Below, piece by piece: positions 25,786 to 35,814 of a DNA stretch of 64,000 nucleotides. The DNA lies in NCBI RefSeq assembly GCF_001307315.1, contig NZ_LGUC01000001.1, positions 1,302,001 to 1,366,000 on the forward strand. The letters run 5' to 3'. Below the pieces are notes generated by a model. The model was not told the origin of the DNA, ran no database searches, and saw only the letters and a list, made by a program, of their open reading frames with translations. This stretch comes from Halolamina pelagica (lineage in GTDB: Archaea; Halobacteriota; Halobacteria; Halobacteriales; Haloferacaceae). The stretch's first letter is position 1. The number at the start of each line of letters is the position of its first letter. Both the position numbers and the translations under genes were made by a program.

Positions 25786-26160
25786 ATGTCCTCGAACACT
25801 GACGGTCGACAGCTCGCCGTGGTACTGCTGGCCGTCGTCGTCGCGCTCATTGTCTTCCCAGCGTTGTTCATGGGAATCGGAATGATGGGCGTCGGCGGGA
25901 TGATGGGCGGCGCGTGGGGCGGACACATGTGGGACGGCAGCGCCACTGGCGGCTTGTTCCCGCTGCTGGGGTTGGCGATGCAACTCCTGTTCCTGCTCGC
26001 CTTCCTCGGTGGTGCCTATCTGTTCTACCGGGCCGTCGCCAGTGGCGGCGGAGACGATCCGGCGATCGAGGAACTCCGCTCGGCGTACGCCCGTGGCGAA
26101 CTGACCGACGAAGAGTACGAAACCCGCCTGGAAGCCCTCGGCGGTGACCGGGAGGGGTGA
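25786..26160 (+). CDS. SHOCT-domain membrane protein
   Basis: A 124-residue protein with two helices (LAVVLLAVVVALIVFPALFM and LAMQLLFLLAFLGGAYLFYR). They are separated by a Met/Gly/His-rich loop (MGVGGMMGGAWGGHMWDG). The C-terminal SHOCT motif is IEELRSAYARGELTDEEYET. The Met/His-rich external loop resembles copper-binding segments. The next gene begins only 6 bases after its stop, so the two are probably cotranscribed, possibly in metal or stress handling. Confidence 0.85.
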   Translation: MSSNTDGRQLAVVLLAVVVALIVFPALFMGIGMMGVGGMMGGAWGGHMWDGSATGGLFPLLGLAMQLLFLLAFLGGAYLFYRAVASGGGDDPAIEELRSAYARGELTDEEYETRLEALGGDREG

Positions 26161-26166
26161 TCAGCT

Positions 26167-26837
26167 GTGAGTGGACGACAGCCGGATGGACCTTCGCTCC
26201 CGCGGTGGATTGACCGGTACGCGACACTTGGCCTGTACGGGCTCCTCGTCGGCGCCGGCCTCTCGCTGCTTGCGCTGTTTACCAACCCCGTCCCCGACCC
26301 GTCGTTCCCGTGGGCGACGTTGCCCGCGTCGCTTCGACTGCCGGTGACCCAGCCCCGGATCGAACACTGGCCAGTCACGTACACGGTGGGAATCTGGCTG
26401 TGGGTGTGGTTGTTGCCGGCGCTGTTCCTCGCAGGGTACCGACGGTACCACGACACGCTCGGCGCGACGGGCTGGCTCGTCGGGCTCCCGACGGCGTCAA
26501 TGGGTATGTTGACGACGTACTGTCGATTTTTCTGGCCGAAGCTCCAGCCCCCACGTGGAACGCACCGTCCTACACGCTCGTCTGCTGGCTGTACTGCTCC
26601 TCCTACGAGCCGGTTTGGAGTAACCTGGCGTACGCTGTCGCCGGCGTCGGTGTCGTCGCAACGGTTCTCGCGGCTCGGCGACTTCGCCGGGACGTGGCTG
26701 CACTCGCGGCGTTCGGCATTCTGGCGTTTCCGTTGGGGCTGCCGGCGCTAGTCGCCGCGTGGCGTCGACGCGCGATGCGGCATGGCACCGCCCGACCGGC
26801 CGGAGGTGTGAGTGCTACTCCGCCCGGTCCTTCGTGA
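26167..26837 (+). CDS. Membrane protein of unknown family (frame break in sequence)
   Basis: One C missing in the run 26548-26552 separates two frames; repaired it is a 223-residue protein with about five helices (LGLYGLLVGAGLSLLALF, WLWVWLLPALFLAGY, WLVGLPTASMGMLTTYCRFF, NLAYAVAGVGVVATVLAARR, LAAFGILAFPLGLPALVAAW). The joined middle reads KLQPPTWNAPSYTLVCWLYC. It starts at GTG 26167 just after the SHOCT protein. I do not recognise the family. Its last 23 bases overlap the convergent rubrerythrin-like small gene. Confidence 0.7.
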
Positions 26838-26964
26838 GGTTCTCGACCCGACCGCCACACGCCGGACAGACCGTGAGCCCGCCGTCGGCCGTGTGGTGTT
26901 CGAGGCAGTCTGTACATTCGTACACTTTTCTCTCCGATCGGTACTCGTTCAACGACTTCTTCAT
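26815..26964 (-). CDS. Small rubrerythrin-like zinc-ribbon protein
   Basis: A 49-residue protein that starts MKKSLNEYRSERKVYECTDC and carries two cysteine knuckles, C-x2-C near residue 17 (CTDC) and CPAC near residue 37, for one zinc or iron site. Such rubrerythrin-like domain proteins are common in haloarchaea and their role is unknown. The stop lies inside the 3' end of the convergent membrane protein gene (23-base overlap). It was found by eye on the minus strand. Confidence 0.8.
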   Translation of the reverse strand: MKKSLNEYRSERKVYECTDCLEHHTADGGLTVCPACGGRVENLTKDRAE

Positions 26965-27076
26965 CGTTACGTGTTACCAATAGTCACTCACAGTATTCAA
27001 CCCTTCGGCGATGTGGCTCTCGACGGGTGATGTCGACCCGTTAGAGTGAAACCGCGGCCGGGCGAAGTAGCTCCCA

Positions 27077-27493
27077 ATGAGCGCAGATCAGGAGCAACGC
27101 ACCATCCGCTGTCTCGTCGCCAAGGTCGGGCTCGACGGCCACGACCGCGGCGCACACGTGATCGCGCGTGCGTTCCGCGACGCCGGCTTCGAGGTCATCT
27201 ACTCCGGACTCCACCGCGCGCCCGAGGAGATCGTGCAGGCGGCGGTCCAGGAGGACGTCGACGTGCTCGGGATCTCCATCCTCTCGGGCGCCCACAACAC
27301 GCTGGTCCCCAAGGTGATCGAGGGGCTGAAGGAGTACGACGCGTTCGACGACACGCTGGTGCTCGTCGGCGGCATCATCCCCGACGAGGACAAGGAGGAG
27401 CTGCTGGAGCTGGGCGTCGCCGAGGTGTTCGGCCCGGGGACGCCGATGGAGGAGACCGTCGAGTTCGTCGAGGCGAACGCGCCCGAGCGATGA
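27077..27493 (+). CDS. mcmA2: Methylmalonyl-CoA mutase, cobalamin-binding subunit
   Basis: A 138-residue B12-binding domain. The cobalamin lower-ligand motif D-x-H-x2-G appears as GLDGHDRGAH, with ISILSGAHNTLVPKVIEGLK and VLVGGIIPDEDKEEL completing the Rossmann-like B12 fold. It pairs with the catalytic subunit to interconvert methylmalonyl-CoA and succinyl-CoA. The catalytic subunit is encoded 26 kb away (53614-55314), a split arrangement. Its TGA overlaps the ATG of the MeaB-type GTPase (ATGA), coupling the two translationally. Confidence 0.95.
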   Translation: MSADQEQRTIRCLVAKVGLDGHDRGAHVIARAFRDAGFEVIYSGLHRAPEEIVQAAVQEDVDVLGISILSGAHNTLVPKVIEGLKEYDAFDDTLVLVGGIIPDEDKEELLELGVAEVFGPGTPMEETVEFVEANAPER

Positions 27494-28562
27494 ACGCCGC
27501 CGCCGAGACCGAGCTGGTCGAGGAGCTGCTCGCGGGCAAACACCGCGCGCTGGCCCGCGTCATCTCGAAGGTCGAGAACCGCCAGCCCGGCTACCGCGAC
27601 ATCGTCTCCCGGCTCCACGAGCACACCGGCCACGCCGACGTGATCGGCGTCACCGGCTCCCCGGGCGCGGGGAAGTCGACGCTCGTCGACAAGCTGGCCG
27701 CACACTACCGCGAGCGGGGGAGACCGTCGGCGTGATCGCGGTCGACCCCTCCTCGCCGTACACCGGCGGCGCCGTTCTCGGTGACCGCATCCGGATGGCG
27801 AGCAACGTCGGCGACATGGACGTGTTCTTCCGGTCGATGTCCGCCCGCGGGACGTTGGGCGGACTCTCGACGGCGACCGCGGACGCCGTCAAAGCGCTCG
27901 ACGCGTTCGGCAAGGACCGAATCATCGTCGAGACCGTCGGCGCCGGCCAGAACGAGGTCGACATCGTCCGGACCGCCGACACCGTGGTCGTGCTCGTGCA
28001 GCCGGGGTCGGGCGACGACGTGCAGATGCTCAAAGCGGGGATCCTGGAGATCGGCGATCTGTTCGTCGTCAACAAGGCTGACATGGAGGGCGCGAGCCGG
28101 ACCGTCGCGGACTTAGAGGAGATGCTCCACATGGAGCGCGATCCGACGGCGAAGCTGAACACCGGGAGTTTCGAGAAGCCCGACCACCCGGACCAGGAGG
28201 AGATCGACGCGAACGGGAGCGCCCCGACCGAGGACGACGACGAACACTGGGAGCCGATGGTGCTCGAGACGGTCGCGAAAAGCGGTGAGGGCGTCGAGGA
28301 ACTGATCGAGACGCTCGACGAGCACTCGGCGTGGATGGACGAGACAGGGCGCCGCGAAGCGAAGGCGAAACAGCGCTACGCCGCGGAGATCCGCCAGCTG
28401 CTCCGGGCCGACGCCGCCGACCTGATCGACGACGAGCTCGACCGCTGCGGCGGCGTCGAGGCGATGGCCGAGCGCGTGCTCGACCGCGAGACCGACCCCT
28501 ACACGGTCGCCGACGAGGTGCTCGGTCCGATCGAGGACTGCGTCCGCCAGCAGCGGGAGTAG
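27490..28562 (+). CDS. meaB: MeaB/ArgK-type GTPase, methylmalonyl-CoA mutase chaperone (frame break in sequence)
   Basis: One G missing in the run 27716-27720 breaks it; repaired length is 357 residues. P-loop VIGVTGSPGAGKSTLVDKL, then ETVGVIAVDPSSPYTGGAVL and switch region IIVETVGAGQNEVDIV, with NKAD for guanine binding. The C-terminal half has the family's dimerisation helices. An acidic insert (SAPTEDDDEHWEPM) is a haloarchaeal feature. MeaB guards adenosylcobalamin loading and reactivation of the mutase, fitting its overlap with the B12-binding subunit gene. Confidence 0.93.
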
Positions 28563-29300
28563 CTACGACCTCTCCTCGCCGACCGGAACGCGTTCGCGGA
28601 GCCACGCGACCCCCTCCGCGACGCGTTCCGCGTCGTCGCCGGTCACCTTCAGCCGGTTCCGCCCCTCCGTCGAGGGGTAGCTCCCGACGGCGAGGTCGAA
28701 CCGGCCGCGGAACGTCGCGAGCGTGTCGGTCAGCGACCCCTCCGGCGCGGTCGTCTCGAACGTCTCGCTCACGGCGTCGCCGCCGAACTCCTCGGCGACC
28801 GAGTCGAAGGTCGCCTCGAACTCCGCGGGCGGGCCGGGGAGCACGTAGACGTTCTCGACGACGGCGCCCGGGGAGAGCCCCTCGGGGTTCGAGAGCGGCC
28901 GCCCGCCGGCGGGCGTCGCGCCCCACGCCGCCAGGTCGAGGTCGATCTCCTCGGGGTCGAGAGCGTCGGCGTCGACGCCGCGGTAGTCGGCGAGGTGGGC
29001 GATCAGGTCCTCGCGAACCGCGTCTTCGAGGGTCAGTTCGCGGTCGAACGCCTCGGCGACGGCCGCCATCGTCACGTCGTCGTGCGTGCCGCCGAGCCCG
29101 CCGCCGACCACGACGGCGTCGAACCGCGCGGCCCAGTCGTCGACCGTGTCGGCGATCAGCCCGGCGTCGTCCGGGATCGTGAGCATCCGGGCGACCGACG
29201 CGCCGCGCTCGTCGAGCCGGCGCGCGAGCCACTCGGCGTTGGTGTTCCGGGTGTCGCCGGCGAGGATCTCGTCGCCGACGGTGACGATGGCCACGTCCAT
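28563..29300 (-). CDS. CinA-like molybdopterin-binding-domain protein
   Basis: A 245-residue protein with the MoCF/CinA N-terminal fold. It begins VAIVTVGDEILAGDTRNTNA, with GGLGGTHDDVTMAAVAEAF for the GGxGxTxDD motif and VLPGPPAEFEATFDSV later. The C-terminal nicotinamide-nucleotide amidase domain of bacterial CinA is absent. It could be an ADP-ribose pyrophosphatase-like CinA homologue. The stop codon (CTA on the plus strand) directly abuts the MeaB TAG with no space between. Confidence 0.88.
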   Translation of the reverse strand: MDVAIVTVGDEILAGDTRNTNAEWLARRLDERGASVARMLTIPDDAGLIADTVDDWAARFDAVVVGGGLGGTHDDVTMAAVAEAFDRELTLEDAVREDLIAHLADYRGVDADALDPEEIDLDLAAWGATPAGGRPLSNPEGLSPGAVVENVYVLPGPPAEFEATFDSVAEEFGGDAVSETFETTAPEGSLTDTLATFRGRFDLAVGSYPSTEGRNRLKVTGDDAERVAEGVAWLRERVPVGEERS

Positions 29301-29392
29301 GCGACCCCGGAGGCGGGCCAGCCCCCTGAGTCGTTCGCCTCCGGCCCGGCCGAACCGCGGGAGCTATGGCCGGCGGTCGTCCAGCCACGGGC

Positions 29393-29710
29393 ATGTCGTG
29401 GTACCTCCTGTTCGCCGCGGGGCTGTTCGAGATCGCGTGGGCGATCGGCCTTGAGTACTCCGAGGGGTTCACCGAGCCGGTCCCGACCGCCGGCACCGTC
29501 GTCGCGCTCGTGGCGTCGATGCTGCTGCTGGCGAAAGCGGTCGAGCAGCTGCCGGTCGGGACCGCCTACGCCGTCTGGACCGGGATCGGCGCCGTCGGGA
29601 CGGCGATTTTGGGGATCGCGCTGTTCGACGAGCCGGCGACGGCCTCGCGGCTGGGGTTCGTCGGCGTGATCGTCGTGGGAATCGTCGGTCTGCACGCCGT
29701 CTCGACGTAA
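29393..29710 (+). CDS. Small multidrug resistance (SugE-type) transporter
   Basis: A 105-residue four-helix SMR protein. The essential Glu is in WYLLFAAGLFEIAWAIGLEY, and YAVWTGIGAVGTAILGIALF is the conserved third-helix motif (W-x-G-x-G). The pattern GLFEIAWA/GLEYSEGF is closer to the SugE/guanidinium exporter branch than to EmrE. It exports small cations such as guanidinium in exchange for protons across the cell membrane. The ATG at 29393 precedes the first helix directly. Confidence 0.9.
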   Translation: MSWYLLFAAGLFEIAWAIGLEYSEGFTEPVPTAGTVVALVASMLLLAKAVEQLPVGTAYAVWTGIGAVGTAILGIALFDEPATASRLGFVGVIVVGIVGLHAVST

Positions 29711-29741
29711 AAACGAGCTTCGCGGGAGCGGCCGCGGGCGG

Positions 29742-31315
<1,574 letters not shown>

Positions 31316-31888
31316 TCACAGGGAGGGCGTCACGCCGGTCTCCATGCGTACCTCCCGAGGCTCGCCGTCGCTGTAGACGAACCGCCCGCGGAACGTGCCG
31401 CCGTCGAGGACGTGGGGGAGCCACTCGCGGTCGGTCTGCCACATCTCCGCGAAGGGGAGGTCGTCGACGGGGAACCACCGCGGGTCGGCCTCCGCGGTCT
31501 CCTCGGGCGTGCCAGCGTACTCGGTCGCGCGGAACACGTGGACGACGGCGTCCCAGCCGTCCGAGCGGTAGACGAACACGCCCGCCCGCTCCGGGTCCAG
31601 CACGTCGATCCCGACCTCCTCGCGCACCTCGCGGACGACGCACTCCTCGACCGTCTCGCCCGGCTCGACTTTCCCGCCGGGGCCGACCCACTGGCCGCTG
31701 CCGACGCCGCGTTTCTTGCGGATCAGCAGCGTCTCGTCGCCGGCTGCGCCGCCGTCGCCGCCCGGATCGTCGCCACGGTCGACGAGGTGGCAGAGCGTCG
31801 CCGCCGGCAGGTCGTCGACAGGGTCGTCCTCGAACACGGCCGGCGGTTCGTCGGTGGGCGAAAAAGTGTGTCGGCCAGTGGCGCGCAC
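31316..31888 (-). CDS. Nudix hydrolase (8-oxo-dGTPase-like)
   Basis: A 190-residue Nudix protein. The Nudix box GGKVEPGETVEECVVREVRE continues EVGI and fits G-x5-E-x7-R-E-x2-E-E-x-G. The preceding QWVGPGGKVEPGE and LLIRKKRGVGSGQW resemble MTH1-like enzymes that clean oxidised purine nucleotides. The start is uncertain: GTG at 31888, or an internal Val at about residue 18. It is divergent from the FttA gene at 32031. Confidence 0.85.
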   Translation of the reverse strand: MRATGRHTFSPTDEPPAVFEDDPVDDLPAATLCHLVDRGDDPGGDGGAAGDETLLIRKKRGVGSGQWVGPGGKVEPGETVEECVVREVREEVGIDVLDPERAGVFVYRSDGWDAVVHVFRATEYAGTPEETAEADPRWFPVDDLPFAEMWQTDREWLPHVLDGGTFRGRFVYSDGEPREVRMETGVTPSL

Positions 31889-32030
31889 CCGCTTTGGGAA
31901 GGTTTTTACGACCGCGCGGGAGTATCTCCTGGTAAGCGGGTTCTCGCTGTACTTTCCCGCGCGGCACCACCGAAGCGATAACCGCTACTCTCGCGTCGGG
32001 CAACGCCGCCGACGCGAGCGTCTTCGACAC

Positions 32031-33962
32031 ATGAGTCAAGTAGATACGCAACTCGAGGAGTTGAAAAGTGAGATCGAGGCCGAAATCCCGAGTACGATCT
32101 CCATCACCGACGTGAAGTACGAGGGGCCGGAGCTGGTCGTCTACACCCGGGACCCCAAGGAGTTCGCCGGCGACGGCAACCTGGTGCGCCAGCTGGCCTC
32201 CAAGCTTCGCAAGCGCATCACGGTCCGTCCCGACCCCGACGTGCTCTCCCGCCCCGCGGAGGCACGCGAGAAGGTCATGGACGTGATTCCGGAGGAAGCC
32301 GGGGTCCAAGATCTGGATTTCCACGAGGACACCGGCGAGGTCGTCATCGAGGCCGAGAAGCCCGGGATGGTGATCGGCCGCCACGGCTCGACGCTCCGGG
32401 AGATCACCCGCGAGGTCGGCTGGACGCCCGAAGTCGTCCGGACGCCGCCGATCGAGTCCTCCACCGTCTCGAACGTCCGGAACTTCCTGAAACAGGAGCG
32501 CCAGGAGCGTCGGGACATCCTCGAACGGGTGGGCCGACAGATCCACCGCGAGGAGATGCAGGACGAGCAGTGGGTCCGCATCACCACCCTCGGCTGCTGT
32601 CGGGAGGTCGGCCGCGCCGCCTTCATCCTCAACACCGCGGAGACCCGAGTGCTCGTCGACTGCGGCGACAAGCCCGGCGCCGAGGGCGAGGTTCCCTACC
32701 TCCAGATACCCGAAGCGCTCGGTGCGGGGGCACAGAACCTCGACGCGGTCGTCCTGACCCACGCCCACCTCGACCACTCCGCGCTGATCCCGCTGCTGTT
32801 CAAGTACGGCTACGACGGCCCGATCTACTGCACGGAGCCGACGCGTGACCTGATGGGGCTGCTCACGCTCGACTACCTCGACGTGGCGTCGAAAGAGGGC
32901 CGAACGCCGCCGTACGAGTCCGCACAGGTCCGTGAGGCGATCAAGCACTGCATCCCGCTGGAGTACGGCGACGTGACCGACATCGCGCCCGACCTCAAAC
33001 TCACGTTCCACAACGCGGGGCACATTCTCGGCTCGGCGGTGAGCCACTTCCACGTCGGCGACGGCCTCTACAACGTCGCGTTCTCGGGCGACATTCACTA
33101 CGACGACACCCGCCTGTTCAACGGCGCCGTCAACGACTTCCCCCGGGTGGAGGCGCTCGTGATGGAGTCCACCTACGGCGGGCGCAACGACTACCAGACC
33201 GACCAGGAGGACTCCGAGGAGGCGCTGATCGACGTGATCAACGAGGCCCACGAGAAGGGCGGGAAGGTGCTGATCCCCGCGTTCGCTGTCGGCCGGTCCC
33301 AGGAGATCATGCTCGTCATCGAGGAGGCGATGCGGACGGGGAAGATCCCCGAGATGCCGGTCCACCTCGACGGGATGATCTGGGAGGCGACGGCGATCCA
33401 CACCACCTACCCCGAGTACCTCCGTGACGACCTGCAGGATCGGATCTTCCACGACGACGAGAACCCGTTCCTCGCCGACCAGTTCAACCACATCGACGGC
33501 GGGGAGGACGAACGACAGGAGGTCGTCGACGAGGGGCCGGCGATCATCCTCTCGACCTCCGGGATGGTCACCGGCGGCCCGATCATGTCCTGGCTGCGCC
33601 ACCTCGGCAGCGACGAGGACTCCACGCTCACCTTCGTGGGCTACCAGGCCCAGGGGACCCTCGGCCGACGGATCCAGAACGGCTGGGACGAGATCCCGGT
33701 CTCGGACTTCGGCTCGGGCCGTGACGGCCGCGGGTCGAAGCTGACGCTGGAGATGGACGTCGAAACCGTCGACGGGTTCTCCGGCCACGCGGATCGCGAG
33801 GGGCTGATGAACTTCGTGCGCAACATGAGCCCCCGCCCGGAGAAGGTGCTCTGTGTCCACGGCGACGAGAGCTCCGTCCAGGACTTCTCCTCGGCGCTCT
33901 ACCACGAGTTCAACATGCGCACGTTCGCGCCGAAGAACTTGGAGACGTTCCGGTTCAAGTGA
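32031..33962 (+). CDS. fttA: aCPSF1/FttA transcription termination ribonuclease
   Basis: A 643-residue archaeal CPSF. N-terminal KH domains include GMVIGRHGSTLREITREVGW (GxxG loop). The metallo-beta-lactamase core has THAHLDHSALIPLL (HxHxDH), HNAGHILGSAVSHF and SGDIHYDDTR metal ligands. The beta-CASP region has STSGMVTGGPIMSWL and GFSGHADREGLM. The enzyme cleaves nascent RNA at U-rich sites and ends transcription in archaea. The ATG at 32031 directly precedes QVDTQLEELKSEIEAEI. The frame is intact. A second copy of its last 36 bases lies 107 bases downstream. Confidence 0.96.
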   Translation: MSQVDTQLEELKSEIEAEIPSTISITDVKYEGPELVVYTRDPKEFAGDGNLVRQLASKLRKRITVRPDPDVLSRPAEAREKVMDVIPEEAGVQDLDFHEDTGEVVIEAEKPGMVIGRHGSTLREITREVGWTPEVVRTPPIESSTVSNVRNFLKQERQERRDILERVGRQIHREEMQDEQWVRITTLGCCREVGRAAFILNTAETRVLVDCGDKPGAEGEVPYLQIPEALGAGAQNLDAVVLTHAHLDHSALIPLLFKYGYDGPIYCTEPTRDLMGLLTLDYLDVASKEGRTPPYESAQVREAIKHCIPLEYGDVTDIAPDLKLTFHNAGHILGSAVSHFHVGDGLYNVAFSGDIHYDDTRLFNGAVNDFPRVEALVMESTYGGRNDYQTDQEDSEEALIDVINEAHEKGGKVLIPAFAVGRSQEIMLVIEEAMRTGKIPEMPVHLDGMIWEATAIHTTYPEYLRDDLQDRIFHDDENPFLADQFNHIDGGEDERQEVVDEGPAIILSTSGMVTGGPIMSWLRHLGSDEDSTLTFVGYQAQGTLGRRIQNGWDEIPVSDFGSGRDGRGSKLTLEMDVETVDGFSGHADREGLMNFVRNMSPRPEKVLCVHGDESSVQDFSSALYHEFNMRTFAPKNLETFRFK

Positions 33963-34103
33963 ACCGTTTTTGCGGGGGCATGTCCTCGGCGGCGTAACCG
34001 CCGCCTGCGGCCAGACACCCGCAAAACCCGTTCATGCAAAAAACGCTCACTCGTTCTACGGACTCGCTCGCGCCGAAGAACCTCGAGACGTTCCGGTTCA
34101 AGT
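33925..34103 (+). repeat. Duplicated 3' end of fttA
   Basis: The last 36 bases of fttA before its stop (33925-33960) recur at 34068-34103 with two mismatches. Both copies encode APKNLETFRFK; the mismatches change only Leu TTG to CTC. The second copy ends in TAA rather than TGA. The 107 bases between contain GGCGGC/CCGCCGCC and no gene. The remainder of the gap up to 34129 is unremarkable. Confidence 0.85.
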
Positions 34104-34129
34104 AACCGCCAGAGACGCTCATTCCGCAG

Positions 34130-34963
34130 TTAGTCCTCGGCGACGACCTCCGCCGGATCGACGACCGCGCCCGACAGTTCGTCGATGCCCACCTGGTCGC
34201 AGTGCTCTACCAGCGGGCACGCCTCCGGGCCGTCGAGACACGCCGGCTCACGGGCGGTACAGTACTCCCGGCCGAACTGTATCATCGCCGTGTGGCCGAA
34301 GCCGCACTTCTCCGGCGGAACCGCGGCCTCGATCGCCTGCCGGACCTGCTCGTGGTCGGCGTCCGCGGGCGCGAGCCCCATCCGGCGCGCGATGCGGTGG
34401 ACGTGCGTGTCGACGGGGAAGACGCCGCCGCGGCCGCCCGAGAACAGCAGCACGCAGTCGGCGGTTTTCGGGCCGACGCCCTTCATCTCGAGGAGCACGT
34501 CCCGGACCTCGTCGGGGTCGCCGGTTTTGACGAACTCGTCGAAGCTCTCCTCACCGCCGTACTCGTCGACGACGCGGTTCGCGAGTCGGATGATCGTCTC
34601 GGACTTCTGGTTGTACAGCCCCGCGGAGGCGATCGTCTCGGCCAGGTCGTCCTGCGCGGCGTTCGCGAGCGACTCGGCGAGATCCCCACGCTCCCCGTAC
34701 CGACTCATCAGGCTGTCGTGGGCCGGCTGACTGGCTTTGTCGCTCGTGTTCTGACTCAGGACCGTCCGGACGAGACACTCGAAGCCGTCCTGGCCGCCGT
34801 AGGCCTTCTGCCAGTACATCGCGCCGAGTTCATCGACGACCGCCTCGGCGCGCGTCTCGGGCTCGCTGTCGTCGCCGGGCACGACCGTCTCGCCGCCGCC
34901 GCCGGGGCCGCCGCTGATGTTCCTCGACGGCTCGTCGGGTCGGTCGTCGGCGTCGTCGTTCAT
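34130..34963 (-). CDS. Endonuclease III-like DNA glycosylase
   Basis: A 277-residue HhH-GPD protein distinct from the Nth at 10200. It has LEMKGVGPKTADCVLLFSGG (HhH with Lys) and FPVDTHVHRIARRMGL (catalytic Asp). A C-terminal cysteine set CTAREPACLDGPEACPLVEH plus Cys follows; the spacing C-x6-C-x6-C-x5-C has a longer middle gap than Nth. The first 45 residues are a Gly-rich acidic extension. It probably excises damaged or mismatched bases. The ATG at 34963 gives MNDDADDRPDEP; an upstream start would add only a few basic residues. Confidence 0.9.
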   Translation of the reverse strand: MNDDADDRPDEPSRNISGGPGGGGETVVPGDDSEPETRAEAVVDELGAMYWQKAYGGQDGFECLVRTVLSQNTSDKASQPAHDSLMSRYGERGDLAESLANAAQDDLAETIASAGLYNQKSETIIRLANRVVDEYGGEESFDEFVKTGDPDEVRDVLLEMKGVGPKTADCVLLFSGGRGGVFPVDTHVHRIARRMGLAPADADHEQVRQAIEAAVPPEKCGFGHTAMIQFGREYCTAREPACLDGPEACPLVEHCDQVGIDELSGAVVDPAEVVAED

Positions 34964-35014
34964 GTACTGCCGTTGGCTCGTCTTCCGCAAAAAGCGCCCG
35001 GCAGCGGCGAACCG

Positions 35015-35533
35015 CTACCGCTCGACGGTGAGCGTCAGCGTCAGCGTCGCCCCCTCGGCGAGCGCGTCGATCAGGTCCCGGTCCAGATCGGCGGCCGCGC
35101 CGTCGGCGCCGACGAACACGGTCCGGTCGTCGACGTACTCGCTGGTCCGGCCGACGAGGCTGCGGTCGCCCTCGAAGGTGAGTTCCGGGTCGCCGCGAGC
35201 AGTGATGGTGTCCGTGTACGTTTCGCCGTCGAGTGCAGCCTCGAACTCGGCGGTGATCGTCGCCCCGGCGGACTGGCAGGCCGAGACGAAGGCGTCGTCG
35301 AACTCCGCGGGTGTCGTGTCGGCCTCGACGCCGACGATGCAGTCCCCGGCGGGGGTGAGCCAGTCGTCGCTGGTCAGTTCGACGGTGCTCCCGTGTGTGC
35401 CCGCGACGTGCTCGTGGCCGCGGGCGTGGATCCGTTCGACGGTGGATGTCCCAGGTGCGTCTTCGGCGGTCCCGGATGTGTCTTCGACTGTCTCCTCTTC
35501 GCCCGTGCCCGGGGCGCCGTCGGCGTCGCTCAT
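35015..35533 (-). CDS. DUF371 family protein
   Basis: A 172-residue protein. After an acidic leader (DADGAPGTGEEETVEDTSG) the DUF371 core starts at RIHARGHEHVAGTHGSTVEL, then SDDWLTPAGDCIVGVEADTT, the family's conserved block. The C-terminal strand is LAEGATLTLTLTVER. The function is not known; it is archaeal and cytoplasmic. The ATG at 35533 is chosen because the acidic leader starts there. The 281-base gap between it and the coiled-coil gene at 35815 holds only promoter-like elements. Confidence 0.88.
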   Translation of the reverse strand: MSDADGAPGTGEEETVEDTSGTAEDAPGTSTVERIHARGHEHVAGTHGSTVELTSDDWLTPAGDCIVGVEADTTPAEFDDAFVSACQSAGATITAEFEAALDGETYTDTITARGDPELTFEGDRSLVGRTSEYVDDRTVFVGADGAAADLDRDLIDALAEGATLTLTLTVER

Positions 35534-35738
35534 ACCCGTCGGTCGGCGACGCCGGCGGAAGTGCCTGCCGAACTGGAACGACCCTCCGGGCGGTGTGTGG
35601 GTCCGTGACGGCCGATAGAGACCGTGTGAAGCAATTACACCCACAATCCACCGAAGAATTTAACTACGCCAGTAGCATACGTTCAGGTACCAGAACGCCT
35701 CCGGCGCTGGTGGCACCGCACGCAGAATGATCGGGAAC

Positions 35739-35747
35739 TCTTATCCA
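35739..35747 (+). promoter_or_regulatory. TATA-like element upstream of the coiled-coil gene
   Basis: CTCTTATCC lies 68-76 bases upstream of the ATG at 35815, so the transcript would carry a leader of about 40-45 bases. A further AT-rich element (GAATTTAAC) lies at 35656-35664; no gene is visible in the 281-base gap. Confidence 0.4.
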
Positions 35748-35814
35748 CGATTTACTGCGGTCTCACGAGCGTCCGCTGTGTCCGGAGGGCGGATGGTACA
35801 GAGGTTCGATTAGC

